A stretch of DNA of 64,000 nt from Leptolyngbya sp. Cla-17 (GTDB lineage: Bacteria; Cyanobacteriota; Cyanobacteriia; Leptolyngbyales; Leptolyngbyaceae). Positions 35,301-41,999 of the stretch are shown in pieces; within the stretch, counting starts at the first letter, position 1; each line of letters begins with the position of its first letter. Below the pieces are notes generated by a model. That model saw only the letters and a program-made list of their open reading frames with translations, searched no databases and was not told where the DNA came from. The stretch is taken from assembly GCF_016807185.1 (NCBI RefSeq), contig NZ_JAEVYN010000002.1, forward strand, positions 2,331,367 through 2,395,366, written 5' to 3'. Both the position numbers and the translations under genes were made by a program.

Positions 35301-37582
35301 CCAAACTCTTGCTGTTGTGGAATGGCGATTGTTCCAACCGAACTCACCCCTTGCATCGCCCACACTTCCAATCTGGAAGTTACGCTGTTCCACCAAACAA
35401 TGTCGGTTTGACTATCATCATTAAAATCACCCGCACCCACCACTCGCCATTCCGATGACTTGGTCGGCAATAGAAAATATACGTCCTGAACATCCTGAAT
35501 ATTGTCTTTGAATAGCCGTATGTAAGTTGCTCCAACGTTGTCATCGCGCCAAAGCAAGTCAGTTTGTCCATCTTGATTAAAATCACCGGTTGCTCGAATG
35601 ATCCAAGGTGGAATGAATTCTGCTCCCAGTGCGGACGGTTGAAAATCTAGTAAGACCCCATTTTCATTTAGCTCCCATAGGCTACCGGCACGACTTTGGT
35701 AGTTGCGCCAGAGTAAATCGGTATCAAGGAGGTTGTCCGCTGCTGATACGTTGAGGGTGTAGTTAGCAGTGGGGGTGTTGGTGCCGGGAGCAACTTGGAT
35801 GTAGTAAACGCCAGCATCGAGGGTGGTATTGATGGATTCGGCAAATCTACCCTGGTTCGTTGAGAGTTGCCCCATGCCGTTGACGCTGACCAGGTTACCT
35901 GCGCTATCTAGCAGGGCGACGTTCGCATCCGCGTCCAGCCCAGTGAGGGACAGATTAAAACTACTCCGATTTTCTAGGGAAAATCGGTAGAAATCATTGG
36001 CAGCGAAAGTGACGAGATCGGAGAAATTCTGAGTAGTGGAAAGGAGCTTTAGCGGTGTGGCTGTGGCGAGAGTGTTTCCGGCGGTGTTGGGCACTGGGGC
36101 ACTGCCTGTATTAATCGACAGAGTATAGCTACCCGCTTGGTTTAATGCTGGAAGAACCCGCACATAGTAAGTCCCAGCTGCCAATTGCTGAGTCAGCGAT
36201 TCAGGGCTGAGTCCATTCAGAGTGGAGCTACCCAAAATAGTATTGCCGCTACCGTCGAGCAGTTGCAGATCGACATTACCAGTGAGATTGGTTAATGAGA
36301 GGCTAACCTGAGTGGCATTGGTGATGTCAAAGCGATAGTAGTCGTTGGGGTCAAGTCCACCGACGCGATCGCGGTAGGTGGCCGATTGCCCCAACCCACT
36401 ACCCAAATTAAACGCCGTAGCTGGAGTATTGCCAGCTACATCAATCGGCACAGGTTCCCCATAGGTGCTGTAGGGAATCGGCACCCAAGTGACATCATTC
36501 ACTGCAAGCAAATCTGTCGATGACACAAAGGTTGTGCCATTCATAAACCAGATCTGGTTTTCGCCCCCCTCCCCGTAGTAACGCCAGAGAATATCTGAAC
36601 TCCCATCTCTGTTAAAGTCTGCCACCCCTGCAATCTGCCACGGTGCCGCCAACCCAGCACTCAATGACGCTTCTGCCAGAAACGTAGTTTGATTGAAAAA
36701 CCAAACTTCTGCTTGAGTCGTTAAATCGTTTTGCCACAAGATGTCTAATGAACCATCCCGATTAAAATCGCCCACTCCCCGCGCTGTCCAGCCAAACTCT
36801 TGCTGTTGTGGAATGGCGATTGTTCCAACCGAACTCACCCCTTGCATCGCCCACACTTCCAATCTGGAAGTTACGCTGTTCCACCAAACAATGTCGGTTT
36901 GACTATCATCATTAAAATCACCCGCACCCACCACTCGCCATTCCGATGACTTGGTCGGCAATAGAAAATATACGTCCTGAACATCCTGAATATTGTCTTT
37001 GAATAGCCGTATGTAAGTTGCTCCAACGTTGTCATCGCGCCAAAGCAAGTCAGTTTGTCCATCTTGATTAAAATCACCGGTTGCTCGAATGATCCAAGGT
37101 GGAATAAATTCTGCTCCCAGTGCGGACGGTTGAATGTTGAGTAAAGCTCCGTCGTCTAGGCTCCACAGGCTACTGGTAGCCGTTGGGAAGTTGCGCCAGA
37201 GTAAATCGGTATCTGCTGGAGCTGTCTGGGCAGCAACATTAAGGGTGTAGTTAGCAGTAGGAGTATTAGTTCCAGGCGCAACCTGAATGTAGTAAACGCC
37301 AGCATCCAGGGTGGTATTGATGGATTCGGCAAATCTACCCTGGTTCGTTGAGAGTTGCCCCACGCCATTGACGCTGACCAGATTACCTGCGCTATCTAGC
37401 AGGGCGACGTTCGCATCCGCGTCCAGCCCAGTGAGGGACAGATTAAAACTACTCCGATTTTCTAGGGAAAATCGATAGAAATCATTGGCAGCGGGAGTGA
37501 CAAGATCTGAGAAATTCTGAGTAGTGGAAAGGAGCTTTAGCGGTGTGGCTGTGGCGAGAGTGTTTCCGGCGGTGTCTGGCAT
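26324..37582 (-). CDS. Giant multidomain repeat protein (3752 residues)
   Basis: One uninterrupted frame of 11.3 kb. Order: two copies of a PPC domain plus FG-GAP-type repeats (GDFNxDGxxDILW pattern) and another PPC domain (residues 1-~985). A long array of cadherin-like/VCBS domains follows, with recurring VxxxNDAP, VLTNDTDxDG and FTYRAxDSLGG motifs (~990-2340). Next come a TolB/PD40-like propeller (repeated ISxDGRYVxFxS, ~2345-2740), further cadherin-like domains (~2740-3340) and C-terminal ELWxxDGT repeats (~3340-3752, ending GTELWAVL). The Ca-binding Asp-rich loops indicate a surface or extracellular protein, probably an adhesin. No classical signal peptide and no C-terminal RTX/GGxGxD block are visible, so the export route is unclear. 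The N-terminal 1.49 kb is tandemly duplicated. Confidence 0.92.
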   Translation of the reverse strand: MPDTAGNTLATATPLKLLSTTQNFSDLVTPAANDFYRFSLENRSSFNLSLTGLDADANVALLDSAGNLVSVNGVGQLSTNQGRFAESINTTLDAGVYYIQVAPGTNTPTANYTLNVAAQTAPADTDLLWRNFPTATSSLWSLDDGALLNIQPSALGAEFIPPWIIRATGDFNQDGQTDLLWRDDNVGATYIRLFKDNIQDVQDVYFLLPTKSSEWRVVGAGDFNDDSQTDIVWWNSVTSRLEVWAMQGVSSVGTIAIPQQQEFGWTARGVGDFNRDGSLDILWQNDLTTQAEVWFFNQTTFLAEASLSAGLAAPWQIAGVADFNRDGSSDILWRYYGEGGENQIWFMNGTTFVSSTDLLAVNDVTWVPIPYSTYGEPVPIDVAGNTPATAFNLGSGLGQSATYRDRVGGLDPNDYYRFDITNATQVSLSLTNLTGNVDLQLLDGSGNTILGSSTLNGLSPESLTQQLAAGTYYVRVLPALNQAGSYTLSINTGSAPVPNTAGNTLATATPLKLLSTTQNFSDLVTFAANDFYRFSLENRSSFNLSLTGLDADANVALLDSAGNLVSVNGMGQLSTNQGRFAESINTTLDAGVYYIQVAPGTNTPTANYTLNVSAADNLLDTDLLWRNYQSRAGSLWELNENGVLLDFQPSALGAEFIPPWIIRATGDFNQDGQTDLLWRDDNVGATYIRLFKDNIQDVQDVYFLLPTKSSEWRVVGAGDFNDDSQTDIVWWNSVTSRLEVWAMQGVSSVGTIAIPQQQEFGWTARGVGDFNRDGSLDILWQNDLTTQAEVWFFNQTTFLAEASLSAGLAAPWQIAGVADFNRDGSSDILWRYYGEGGENQIWFMNGTTFVSSTDLLAVNDVTWVPIPYSTYGEPVPIDVAGNTPATAFNLGSGLGQSATYRDRVGGLDPNDYYRFDITNATQVSLSLTNLTGNVDLQLLDGSGNTILGSSSQSGLSPESIIRPLPTGTYYARVFPALGQAESLYTLSVNITSAPVLVSNNLLTVDEDGSAIIKDSLLLVTDSDTPENQLIYTVGNSTTNGNLLINGVTATAGTTFTQANLDDPSQISYIHNGSETTSDRFSFSVTDGTGGSISNQTFSIQVNPVNDAPILVSNSGLTLSEGDSTILSPGLLLISDVDSPAISLQYSITTLPTNGTLLLAGTATNTFTQNDIFNGLVRYQHSGSESTFDRFTFTVTDGAILLPGSNTFSISVLPVNDAPTVSINTALTLSEGTSAVITPNFLLATDADGPTPVAFTLGSIPTNGALRLGTATLLAGQTFTQLDIASGQLTYSHNGGETTSDRFQFTVTDGLGATSAATTFSIAVLAVNDAPTLTVPSTLLVDQSTNTLISGIRLTDADLGDNDITVSLSASSGLLTLGRTTGVTFLAGGGTQDSTISFRGRQDVANFVLESLIYRSTAAFEGTDVVSVAVSDGGNFGLGGVKTDSKNITLTVAGVNDAPVITAPALQTFSEDATSPISGISIADSDAGVNPLTVSLSVANGTLTLGSTSGLTVTTGSGTLDKNLAFSGSQGAINAALAGLTYLSDRNYNGSDLLTMNVSDNGFSGNGIPLSASKLVTLTITPVNDAPVITVPSTSQIVNEGTDLRISGISINDVDVSNGNLTVAVSAVSGLLSLQSLNGLTFTTGDGNQDNTLIFQGSQSAVNAALSALTYRPNANFGGADTISVSVTDGGNSGTGIPLSDSKSITVTALGINNPPVITLPAATPAVNSGVDVTIAGFSIADPDAGGGILSVTVFAENGVLSLRSLSGLQFTQGTGIRNNRITFTGSIAAINDALSQVTYRSYVGFANASDRITLSVNDNGNTGVGAPLSDTKTLLVDVGNAVNLLPVAAADSFTVAEQGTLLGTSVLANDSDPDFSLPLTAQLVNQPTNAVSFTLNPDGTFAYIPTANFNGFDTFSYVASDVLGGTSNPAIAVINVTSVNDLPVAIDDSVTTPEDQLVSGNVLINDTDVDNLTSSLSAQLISSPVNAGSFSLNPNGSFSYTPLPNFNGVDRFTYVAIDPLGGISNTAIVSLTITAANDVPVATNDGIYSTGAGGTLSVSPANGILQNDTDAEGSALTATVVTGPNNGTLSLSGDGSFVYRPTGSFAGIDIFTYRASDGNSASSVATVTLSVNPNNAPIVQPDLFVGAEDGLLTTGNVLTNDTDIDGNIPLTATLVAAPTNALSFTLRADGSFSYQPTPNFSGSDTFTYRAIDSLGGASSVAIATFSVTPVNDAPVAVNDAYSVSTTASIQTAPGVLANDTDTDGPSLTAVLVANVQNGTLSLNPNGAFTYQPNTGFSGSDRFTYVANDGSLNSTNTATVNLLVTTVVNAPPVANPDLFTISEDLPLSVVGTERVSISSSGNQGLDADNIVNADYQTDISGDGRYVVFSTDASGLVAGDTNSKLDIFLRDRQTGTTTLISTTTGTASPSDDSYSPVISNDGRYVVFYSKAPDINAQGLPYSGLPSVYVYDNQTGITRRIADNTLEFSGNSTNAERPAISSDGRFIAYETGTVFAIGAGKVFVYDQQTGISTEIGSGRQPSISDDGRYVAFQEDFSNPSVKIFLFDRQTNTTTTIATPNGIFAVRDLSPDGRYMVFTSSDEPSLVPGDTNGQFDVFVFDRQTGQISLISVDSNGNQGDGGSFTPTISANGRYVLFHSLARNLVAGDTNNVRDVFVHDRLTGQTTRVSLDGNGQQGNGSSLQAQISADGKFVAFTSDATNLVSGDTNLGRDVFVATLNTSTAGFSLGNVLTNDTDIDGNIPLTASLVAAPSNALSFTLRPDGSFSYQPTLDFNGVDTFTYRAIDSLGGVSSIAIGTISITAVNDAPVAVNDVYSVNTTASLSQTAPGVLANDTDSDSPSLTAVLVSGVQNGTLSLSANGSFTYQPNTGFSGSDRFTYVANDGSLNSTNTATVNLLVTTVVNAPPVANPDLFTTAEDALLTTGNVLTNDTDSDGNIPLTATLVAAPTNALSFTLRADGSFSYQPTPNFSGSDTFTYRAIDSLGGASSVAIATFSVTPVNDAPVAVNDAYSVSTTASIQTAPGVLANDTDADGPSLTAVLVADVQNGTLSLNPNGAFTYQPNTGFSGSDRFTYVANDGSLNSTNTATVNLLVTTVVNAPPVANADLFTTAEDTLLTTGNVLTNDTDTDGNIPLTATLIAAPTNALSFTLRPNGSFSYQPTPNFSGLDTFTYRAIDSLGGASSVAIATFSVTGGGTNAAPTVALPGSQLTLRNTDLLIPSGLSIGDVDAGTNPITATLTATNGALTLGGISGLTFTTGDGTADTTMSFTGAIAAINTALTNLKFTPTNNFVGAAQIGLAVNDGGFTGAGGAQTGSGTVSINVSSGAALVANISPGATSSSPTNLAAAGNLLYFAADDGTTGIELWQSDGTSTATRSVTDINPGGSSSSPSGFTAVGNTIYFTAINSSTGRELWKTDLAGTSATLVNDLRSGVATSNPTNLVNFNNTLFFQANDGSGSAIFQIDSSGNPVKLVSSPSYSSLSTIPGNLTVVGDTLYFTANNARQLWKTDGTNANTVLVKDIGSSPNAPIQQLTAVGDTVFFTAIDSSGRELWRSDGTGANTARVADLNSGNASSNPSDLVNVDGTLYFFARDVAGFRLWQSTTNGTINSGISLPAANLAPSGLTAIGSKLFFTVDAGTVGNPDLQLWSSDGVSTATLVRSINGAGNDTVASLTNFNGSLYFTANDGTGSKVYRSDGTSAGTVAVSGNFLSTPAGLTVVNDKLFFAASDATNGTELWAVL
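34734..35642 (-). repeat. Copy 2 of a 909-bp near-identical internal repeat
   Basis: Matches 36225-37133 at an offset of exactly 1491 bp with only scattered single-base differences (for example GGAATGAATTC versus GGAATAAATTC). It encodes the FG-GAP block and the start of the following PPC domain. Flanking PPC-coding DNA (about 35.75-36.08 kb versus 37.24-37.57 kb) is also almost identical at an offset of 1488 bp. Confidence 0.95.
36225..37133 (-). repeat. Copy 1 of a 909-bp near-identical internal repeat
   Basis: Partner of the block at 34734-35642 within the giant repeat-protein gene. The low divergence, including at synonymous positions, indicates recent duplication or ongoing gene conversion rather than old domain duplication. 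An assembly artefact is unlikely because the flanking segments differ (AAQTAPADTDLLWRN versus SAADNLLDTDLLWRN). Confidence 0.95.
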
Positions 37583-37658
37583 GGCTAATAACCCCTTACT
37601 GGCATAGCTATTCTGCCCTAACTGTGTTTTTTTGAGAACAAATTTCAGCAGATTTACA

Positions 37659-37702
37659 TAAATAGATTGCTGAAACTTTACAAAGTTTCAGCAATCTATT
37701 TA
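37659..37702. repeat. 21-bp perfect palindromic hairpin
   Basis: Two 21-base arms (37659-37679 and 37682-37702) are exact reverse complements separated by two bases; the left arm starts TAAATAGATTGCTG. It lies 77 bp before the start of the giant gene and 80 bp after the end of the sipA gene, both on the minus strand. It may terminate sipA transcription or be a small palindromic repeat element. Confidence 0.85.
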
Positions 37703-37782
37703 AAGTTCATACTAAAAATAACCCGCAATTCCTTTGTTCGGAGAACTATAGGAATTGCAACGATCGCGGTTTCTACGGAATT

Positions 37783-38016
37783 CTACACCCGTTCTAGATA
37801 TTGGCTATCTAATAAAAAGGCACCCTTTGTAAAGCGCACACTCCAATAATTGCCAGGACGACGATCGAGAATGATGCCTTCTTCGCCAACTGTGATCAGT
37901 TCAGCAGATCGCAATGTCGGTATTGGATCAGCAGTTTTAACATAAGGTGGGGCACTGATTAAGCGCACGCGATCGCCCACTAAAAAATCGCCCATCAAAA
38001 ACTCTTCAGACATCAT
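37783..38016 (-). CDS. sipA: SipA-type regulatory protein (DUF3148)
   Basis: A 77-residue protein in which GDRVRLISAPPYVKTADP, GEEGIILDRRPGNYWSVRF and KGAFLLDSQYLE match SipA/DUF3148. SipA is a small SH3-like protein that binds and stimulates the sensor kinase NblS in cyanobacteria. The start is ATG 38016, with AAGAGG 7 bases upstream. A longer frame upstream (to 38166) overlaps the preceding gene in another phase and is not supported. The assignment rests on recalled family sequence. Confidence 0.85.
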   Translation of the reverse strand: MMSEEFLMGDFLVGDRVRLISAPPYVKTADPIPTLRSAELITVGEEGIILDRRPGNYWSVRFTKGAFLLDSQYLERV

Positions 38017-38057
38017 CACCAACCTCTTAAGATAAGCTGATTTGATAACCAACTTCA

Positions 38058-38447
38058 TTAACCAACAGTTTTGCTGACCTGCACTGAAGATTTTGCTGTA
38101 ATACCAAAAATGGGCGTAGGATCTAAGCCAGTAATTTGATAAAACTGGGCTGAGGTCACAGAGCAATTGATCGCATTCTCCTCACCATTTTCGGTGAGGA
38201 GAATGCAATGTTCCCACTCTTTTAATAAACTGCCCACCTCTGACAAAAACTCCTGACCTCGCAACAGCGGCACTTGCAGCCAATGGCTCACCAGCGTTTC
38301 GACTAGAGCTAATTCCACCAAAGGTGTTGGATAAGTAGCTAGTAGAGTTTCCAGTGCTGCTTGAAAAGACTCAACAGTTCCATCTAAGTGATAGCTGGTC
38401 ACAATATGCTGAACTCGTTGCCGCTTAATTTTTTCTTGAAGTTCCAT
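38058..38447 (-). CDS. Conserved-looking hypothetical protein
   Basis: A 129-residue soluble, mostly helical protein (MELQEKIKRQRVQHIVTSYH) with no signal peptide or membrane helix. It is preceded by CGAGG 7 bases before ATG 38447 and lies 41 bp upstream of sipA on the same strand, so the two are probably co-transcribed. I do not recognise the family. Near its C-terminus the coding DNA contains a perfect 14-bp inverted repeat. Confidence 0.75.
   Translation of the reverse strand: MELQEKIKRQRVQHIVTSYHLDGTVESFQAALETLLATYPTPLVELALVETLVSHWLQVPLLRGQEFLSEVGSLLKEWEHCILLTENGEENAINCSVTSAQFYQITGLDPTPIFGITAKSSVQVSKTVG
38173..38206. repeat. 14-bp perfect hairpin inside a coding region
   Basis: GCATTCTCCTCACC (38173-38186) and GGTGAGGAGAATGC (38193-38206) flank a 6-base loop, within the gene upstream of sipA. 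It could affect mRNA processing or partial termination before sipA. Confidence 0.8.
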
Positions 38448-38738
38448 CAAAAACCTCGTTGATTTTGCGATTTGTGAAACGATCCCTACGGGAATCGCGA
38501 CGATTGTTTCCCAAATCGTTTAGCTGCTGCCCACTCGACTTTGCATTGTGAATCTCTCCTAGAATACGACATCTATCTGTTCACGCTTGCTTTCTTTGCA
38601 TCTATTTTCTTTATAAGCACATAATTTGCTACGACAGATGTTCTTGATCAGGCAGCATTGCCCTAAAACGGCACGTAAGTTACTAGGATGGAATGAACGT
38701 TCGATTAACCGTGCTTTCGACCTCTTCCTAATTGCTCC

Positions 38739-40223
38739 ATGCCTGACTCCCCCGACTTGAACCAGTCTCCATCCCTGAATAAACAAGAGTTGGATGAAGC
38801 TATTCACAGCTTTGACACCATTCAAGGAGAGCTTAACTATCGGCAAGCGCAAACTGCTCTACGAGACTTAGTAGAGGGGTTAGATTTAACGGTTCAAGAG
38901 CGACGGGGATTAGAACCCGAAATCAATGGGCTGGAATCAATGCTAGATAAGCTTGATCGCCAGATCGTTCACATTGCGGCTTTTGGCATGGTGGGACGGG
39001 GTAAATCATCCCTTTTAAATGCGTTGCTGGGTGAAACCGTCTTTGAAACTGGGCCCATTCATGGCGTAACCCAGATTCGGCAAACTGCTAACTGGACGGT
39101 GACAAACGAAGCGATCGCCGGGAGTGAGCAATCATTGACGCGGGTGAAGGTAAACGCGATTGGCAATCAGATTGAATTGATCGACACTCCGGGTATTGAT
39201 GAAGTCGATGGAGAAGCGCGAGAAGCTCTAGCGCGGCAGGTTGCTCAACAAGCCGATCTCATCTTGTTTATCATTGCGGGAGACATGACCAAAGTAGAGT
39301 ATCAGGCGTTGTCAGCCTTGCGGACTGCCAGCAAGCCGATCATCTTGGTCTTCAACAAAATTGACCAATATCCTGATGTCGATCGCCAAATGATTTATCG
39401 CAAAATTCGGGATGAGCGAGTCAAAGAACTGCTCTCGCCGGATGAGATTGTGATGGCGGCGGCATCGCCGTTGGTGGCAAAAGCCGTGCGTCGAGCAGAT
39501 GGTCGGGTTGCGGCTCAGCTCAGTGCAGGAGTTCCCCAAATTGATGACCTGAAGCTAAAAATTCTAGAAATTTTAGATCGGGAAGGCAAGTCCCTTGTGG
39601 CTGTGAACTCGCTGCTGTTTGCAGATGATGTCAATGATCGCTTAGTGGAGCGCAAAATGGCGATCCGTGAGCAAAGCGCCAATCGAATTATTTGGAATGC
39701 GACAATGACAAAGGCAGTCGCGATCGCCCTCAACCCGATCACAGTGGTAGACATTCTCAGTAGTGCAGTGATTGACGTAGCGCTGATCTTAACGCTCTCC
39801 AAACTCTACGGCATTCCCATGACGCAACCGGGAGCCTTAGCCCTACTGAAAAAAATCGCCCTCACTATGGGTGGCATTAGCGCTAGCGAACTGGTCGCCA
39901 ACCTGGGACTGAGTTCGCTCAAGGGCTTACTAGGACTATCGGCTCCGGCAACTGGAGGGCTATCCCTAGCTGCCTATGCTTCGGTGGCAGTGACTCAGGC
40001 CGGTGTGGCAGGAGTTTCGACCTACGCGATCGGGCAAGTCACCAAAACCTATCTTGCAAATGATGCTTCTTGGGGAGTCGATGGACCAAAGGCTGTGGTG
40101 ACCCGCATTCTCGCGTCGTTGGATGAAGACTCGATTTTGAGCCGCATTAAAGGTGAACTCCGCGCCAAGCTCAATTTTAATCAGCCGCGATCGCGCGTTC
40201 AGAACAAGCCAAGAAAGAAATGA
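38739..40223 (+). CDS. GTPase with C-terminal DUF697 membrane domain
   Basis: A 494-residue protein of the Era/YcjF-like GTPase type. G1 is GMVGRGKSSLLNALLG, G3 is IDTPGIDEVDG and G4 is VFNKIDQYPD, within residues ~85-215. The C-terminal part has hydrophobic segments (TVVDILSSAVIDVALILTL; GGLSLAAYASVAVTQAGVAG) typical of DUF697. Such proteins are widespread in cyanobacteria and probably membrane-associated; the cellular role is unclear. Start ATG 38739 directly follows TGCTCC with no strong Shine-Dalgarno. Confidence 0.9.
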   Translation: MPDSPDLNQSPSLNKQELDEAIHSFDTIQGELNYRQAQTALRDLVEGLDLTVQERRGLEPEINGLESMLDKLDRQIVHIAAFGMVGRGKSSLLNALLGETVFETGPIHGVTQIRQTANWTVTNEAIAGSEQSLTRVKVNAIGNQIELIDTPGIDEVDGEAREALARQVAQQADLILFIIAGDMTKVEYQALSALRTASKPIILVFNKIDQYPDVDRQMIYRKIRDERVKELLSPDEIVMAAASPLVAKAVRRADGRVAAQLSAGVPQIDDLKLKILEILDREGKSLVAVNSLLFADDVNDRLVERKMAIREQSANRIIWNATMTKAVAIALNPITVVDILSSAVIDVALILTLSKLYGIPMTQPGALALLKKIALTMGGISASELVANLGLSSLKGLLGLSAPATGGLSLAAYASVAVTQAGVAGVSTYAIGQVTKTYLANDASWGVDGPKAVVTRILASLDEDSILSRIKGELRAKLNFNQPRSRVQNKPRKK

Positions 40224-40313
40224 GCCATCATCGTTACTGCTCGTGAAACATCTCCCAAGGAGAAGCAAAACGCGGCAAGGTTTGGGGAAGCCTGTCGTCG
40301 TAGGTATTACGTC

Positions 40314-40463
40314 TTACGGCATTGGGTGAAACAGTAGGTCTGGAAAAAAGTAATTGAACACTGCCCAAGTAGAAAAGGCAACAGATGTTGAAACGACCGC
40401 GAGAACAGGAGCAGTAGACAGATACCGGAGGAAGAAATTAGCCTGGTTATTTTGTTTCGCCAT
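40314..40463 (-). CDS. psaJ: PsaJ-like photosystem I subunit IX, orphan and divergent
   Basis: A 49-residue protein (MAKQNNQANFFLRYLSTAP...) with the PsaJ signature: FLRYLSTAPVL, one transmembrane helix, and FFPDLLFHP near the C-terminus. PsaJ is a small membrane subunit of photosystem I that normally neighbours PsaF. It differs from standard PsaJ where the usual helix segment carries a Glu before N-R-F-(Y/F)-P-D; here the sequence is TWAVFNYFFPD, so the Glu is missing. No psaF is adjacent; the neighbours are a GTPase and an oxidoreductase. It may be a second, variant copy or a decaying one. The frame is clean from ATG 40463 to TAA. Confidence 0.8.
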   Translation of the reverse strand: MAKQNNQANFFLRYLSTAPVLAVVSTSVAFSTWAVFNYFFPDLLFHPMP

Positions 40464-40527
40464 GATGCAGTGCTGATAAACGATAGAACCCTTTCAGCTT
40501 AGCGACAACTACAGTTGCTGTTCTCAG

Positions 40528-40629
40528 TCATAAGAAGGATTCAAACTCGGCTTTTGCTTCGTCGATTCGATTTTTGACCATCAAAGCCGTCAATATCTTC
40601 CTCCTGAAGTGGTCGGTTTTAGCAAACAT
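40528..40629 (-). CDS. Possible 33-residue small protein
   Basis: A minus-strand frame starting MFAKTDHFRRKILTAL and ending TGA, with GAGGATAGCG just before the ATG. It has a charged helical C-terminus (RIDEAKAEFESFL) and lies 64 bp upstream of the psaJ-like gene on the same strand. No homologue is recognised. The supporting evidence is the start context and amino-acid composition only. Confidence 0.35.
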   Translation of the reverse strand: MFAKTDHFRRKILTALMVKNRIDEAKAEFESFL

Positions 40630-40774
40630 CGCTATCCTCCAAGCCCCTCTACCTTAGAATATGCCAACTTAGAATATGCCAAGTTTTTGAGGAGGGTGGA
40701 GTGCGGAGGAGAGGGTGCGGAGTTCGGATAAATAGCAGCCTACGCTCACTCTACTCATTCACTTAGCCACTCAT

Positions 40775-41872
40775 CTAGATCGCTTGCCAAAATCGAGGGG
40801 TGGCAGATGGGCGATCGCCCATCTGCTGGTTGAGATACTCTGCTGCTGCCTGTCCAGACGATAGGGCACTTTCTACCCGTATCCCGCCACACCAGTCGCC
40901 TGCACAAACCAAGGGCGCTGTTGTTTTAGCCGACCAATAGCGATCGCTCAAAGGACTGACCGTAAAAGAGTAACGCCAGCGATGCACCTGCATCCATTCC
41001 GGCGTTGCCACCCAGGGAACCAGCAATTCCGCAGCAGATTGCAGGAGTTTTTGGCCAACCGCAGATAGATCAGCAACCTCTAAAAACTGGTTGGCAAACG
41101 CAGCCGTACTTTGTACGACAAACACTGGCTGGGAAGAAGTGCGCCGCTTGCTGCTGTCTAGCCCAATCCAGCCTAAATCTGGATGTTGAACCGCGATCGC
41201 CTTCACATCGGCATACTCGGTCTGCCACGCCTTTAAACAATCCTCTGGATAACCTGCCATCACGGCAATACAGGGATCGAACTCCACCGATCGCAGTTGT
41301 TGAATCAATTCACTGGAAACAATAGCTGCTTCTAGCGGTGCCAACAAAGTGACGGCTTGAGGCGCAGGAATGGCGACCAGCACTGCCCTCGCTAATAAGG
41401 TGGATGTGGGTACTGCGGCATCTGGTTGAGCATTTTCCATAGTTAAACTCCAGGTCTGGTCAGCCGTTAGTTCCAATCCAATCACTCGCTGACTCAATCG
41501 AATATCAAGTCCCGTTGCTAAATATTTAGCGATCACGCTCATGCCGTCGGGTGCCACGTAACGAGGAACGCGATCAGATATAGCTTGCAGAGTGCGATCG
41601 CTATTCAGCGTATGGATCGTATCCGTCCAGACCTGTACTACGTCTTTTTCCACCAAATGGGTAATCAACTCGCCAAACAATTCTCCTTTGGGCGAGAGAT
41701 AGCAGGTGCCATGATCGGCACGAGCATCAGGTAGACGACGAGTTGCCAACCGTCCACCTACTCCACGAGATTTTTCTAGCACCGCTACCCGGTAGCCTGC
41801 CTGCTGTAACTGTTGAGCGCAGGTCAATCCGGCAATGCCTGCTCCAACGATCGCAATATCAACAGCTTCCAA
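40775..41872 (-). CDS. Renalase-like FAD-dependent oxidoreductase
   Basis: A 365-residue NAD(P)/FAD-dependent amine-oxidase-type protein. The FAD-binding Rossmann motif IVGAGIAGLTCAQQL is at the N-terminus with EKSRGVGGRLATRR following. The substrate region resembles bacterial renalase-like proteins (DHGTCYLSPKG), and the C-terminal FAD motif is VCAGDWCGGIRVESALSSGQAAAE. The substrate is unknown. The 5' end faces the IS element; the gene is complete. Confidence 0.87.
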   Translation of the reverse strand: MEAVDIAIVGAGIAGLTCAQQLQQAGYRVAVLEKSRGVGGRLATRRLPDARADHGTCYLSPKGELFGELITHLVEKDVVQVWTDTIHTLNSDRTLQAISDRVPRYVAPDGMSVIAKYLATGLDIRLSQRVIGLELTADQTWSLTMENAQPDAAVPTSTLLARAVLVAIPAPQAVTLLAPLEAAIVSSELIQQLRSVEFDPCIAVMAGYPEDCLKAWQTEYADVKAIAVQHPDLGWIGLDSSKRRTSSQPVFVVQSTAAFANQFLEVADLSAVGQKLLQSAAELLVPWVATPEWMQVHRWRYSFTVSPLSDRYWSAKTTAPLVCAGDWCGGIRVESALSSGQAAAEYLNQQMGDRPSATPRFWQAI

Positions 41873-41999
41873 CCTGCGTTACTCCTAAAATCCAATGCCT
41901 TTTAACTCTACACCGACCTTCTATCAGGCTCTGTAGCCCATTGACCATTTCATCCAAGGTTACTGCCCAATCGGTAACTCTGATAGATCAATCACCTTA

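Noticed and set aside
38466..38519. Imperfect inverted repeat upstream of the GTPase gene
   Set aside because: CGATTTGTGAAACGAT and a mismatched partner are too imperfect, and no T-run or promoter supports a function.
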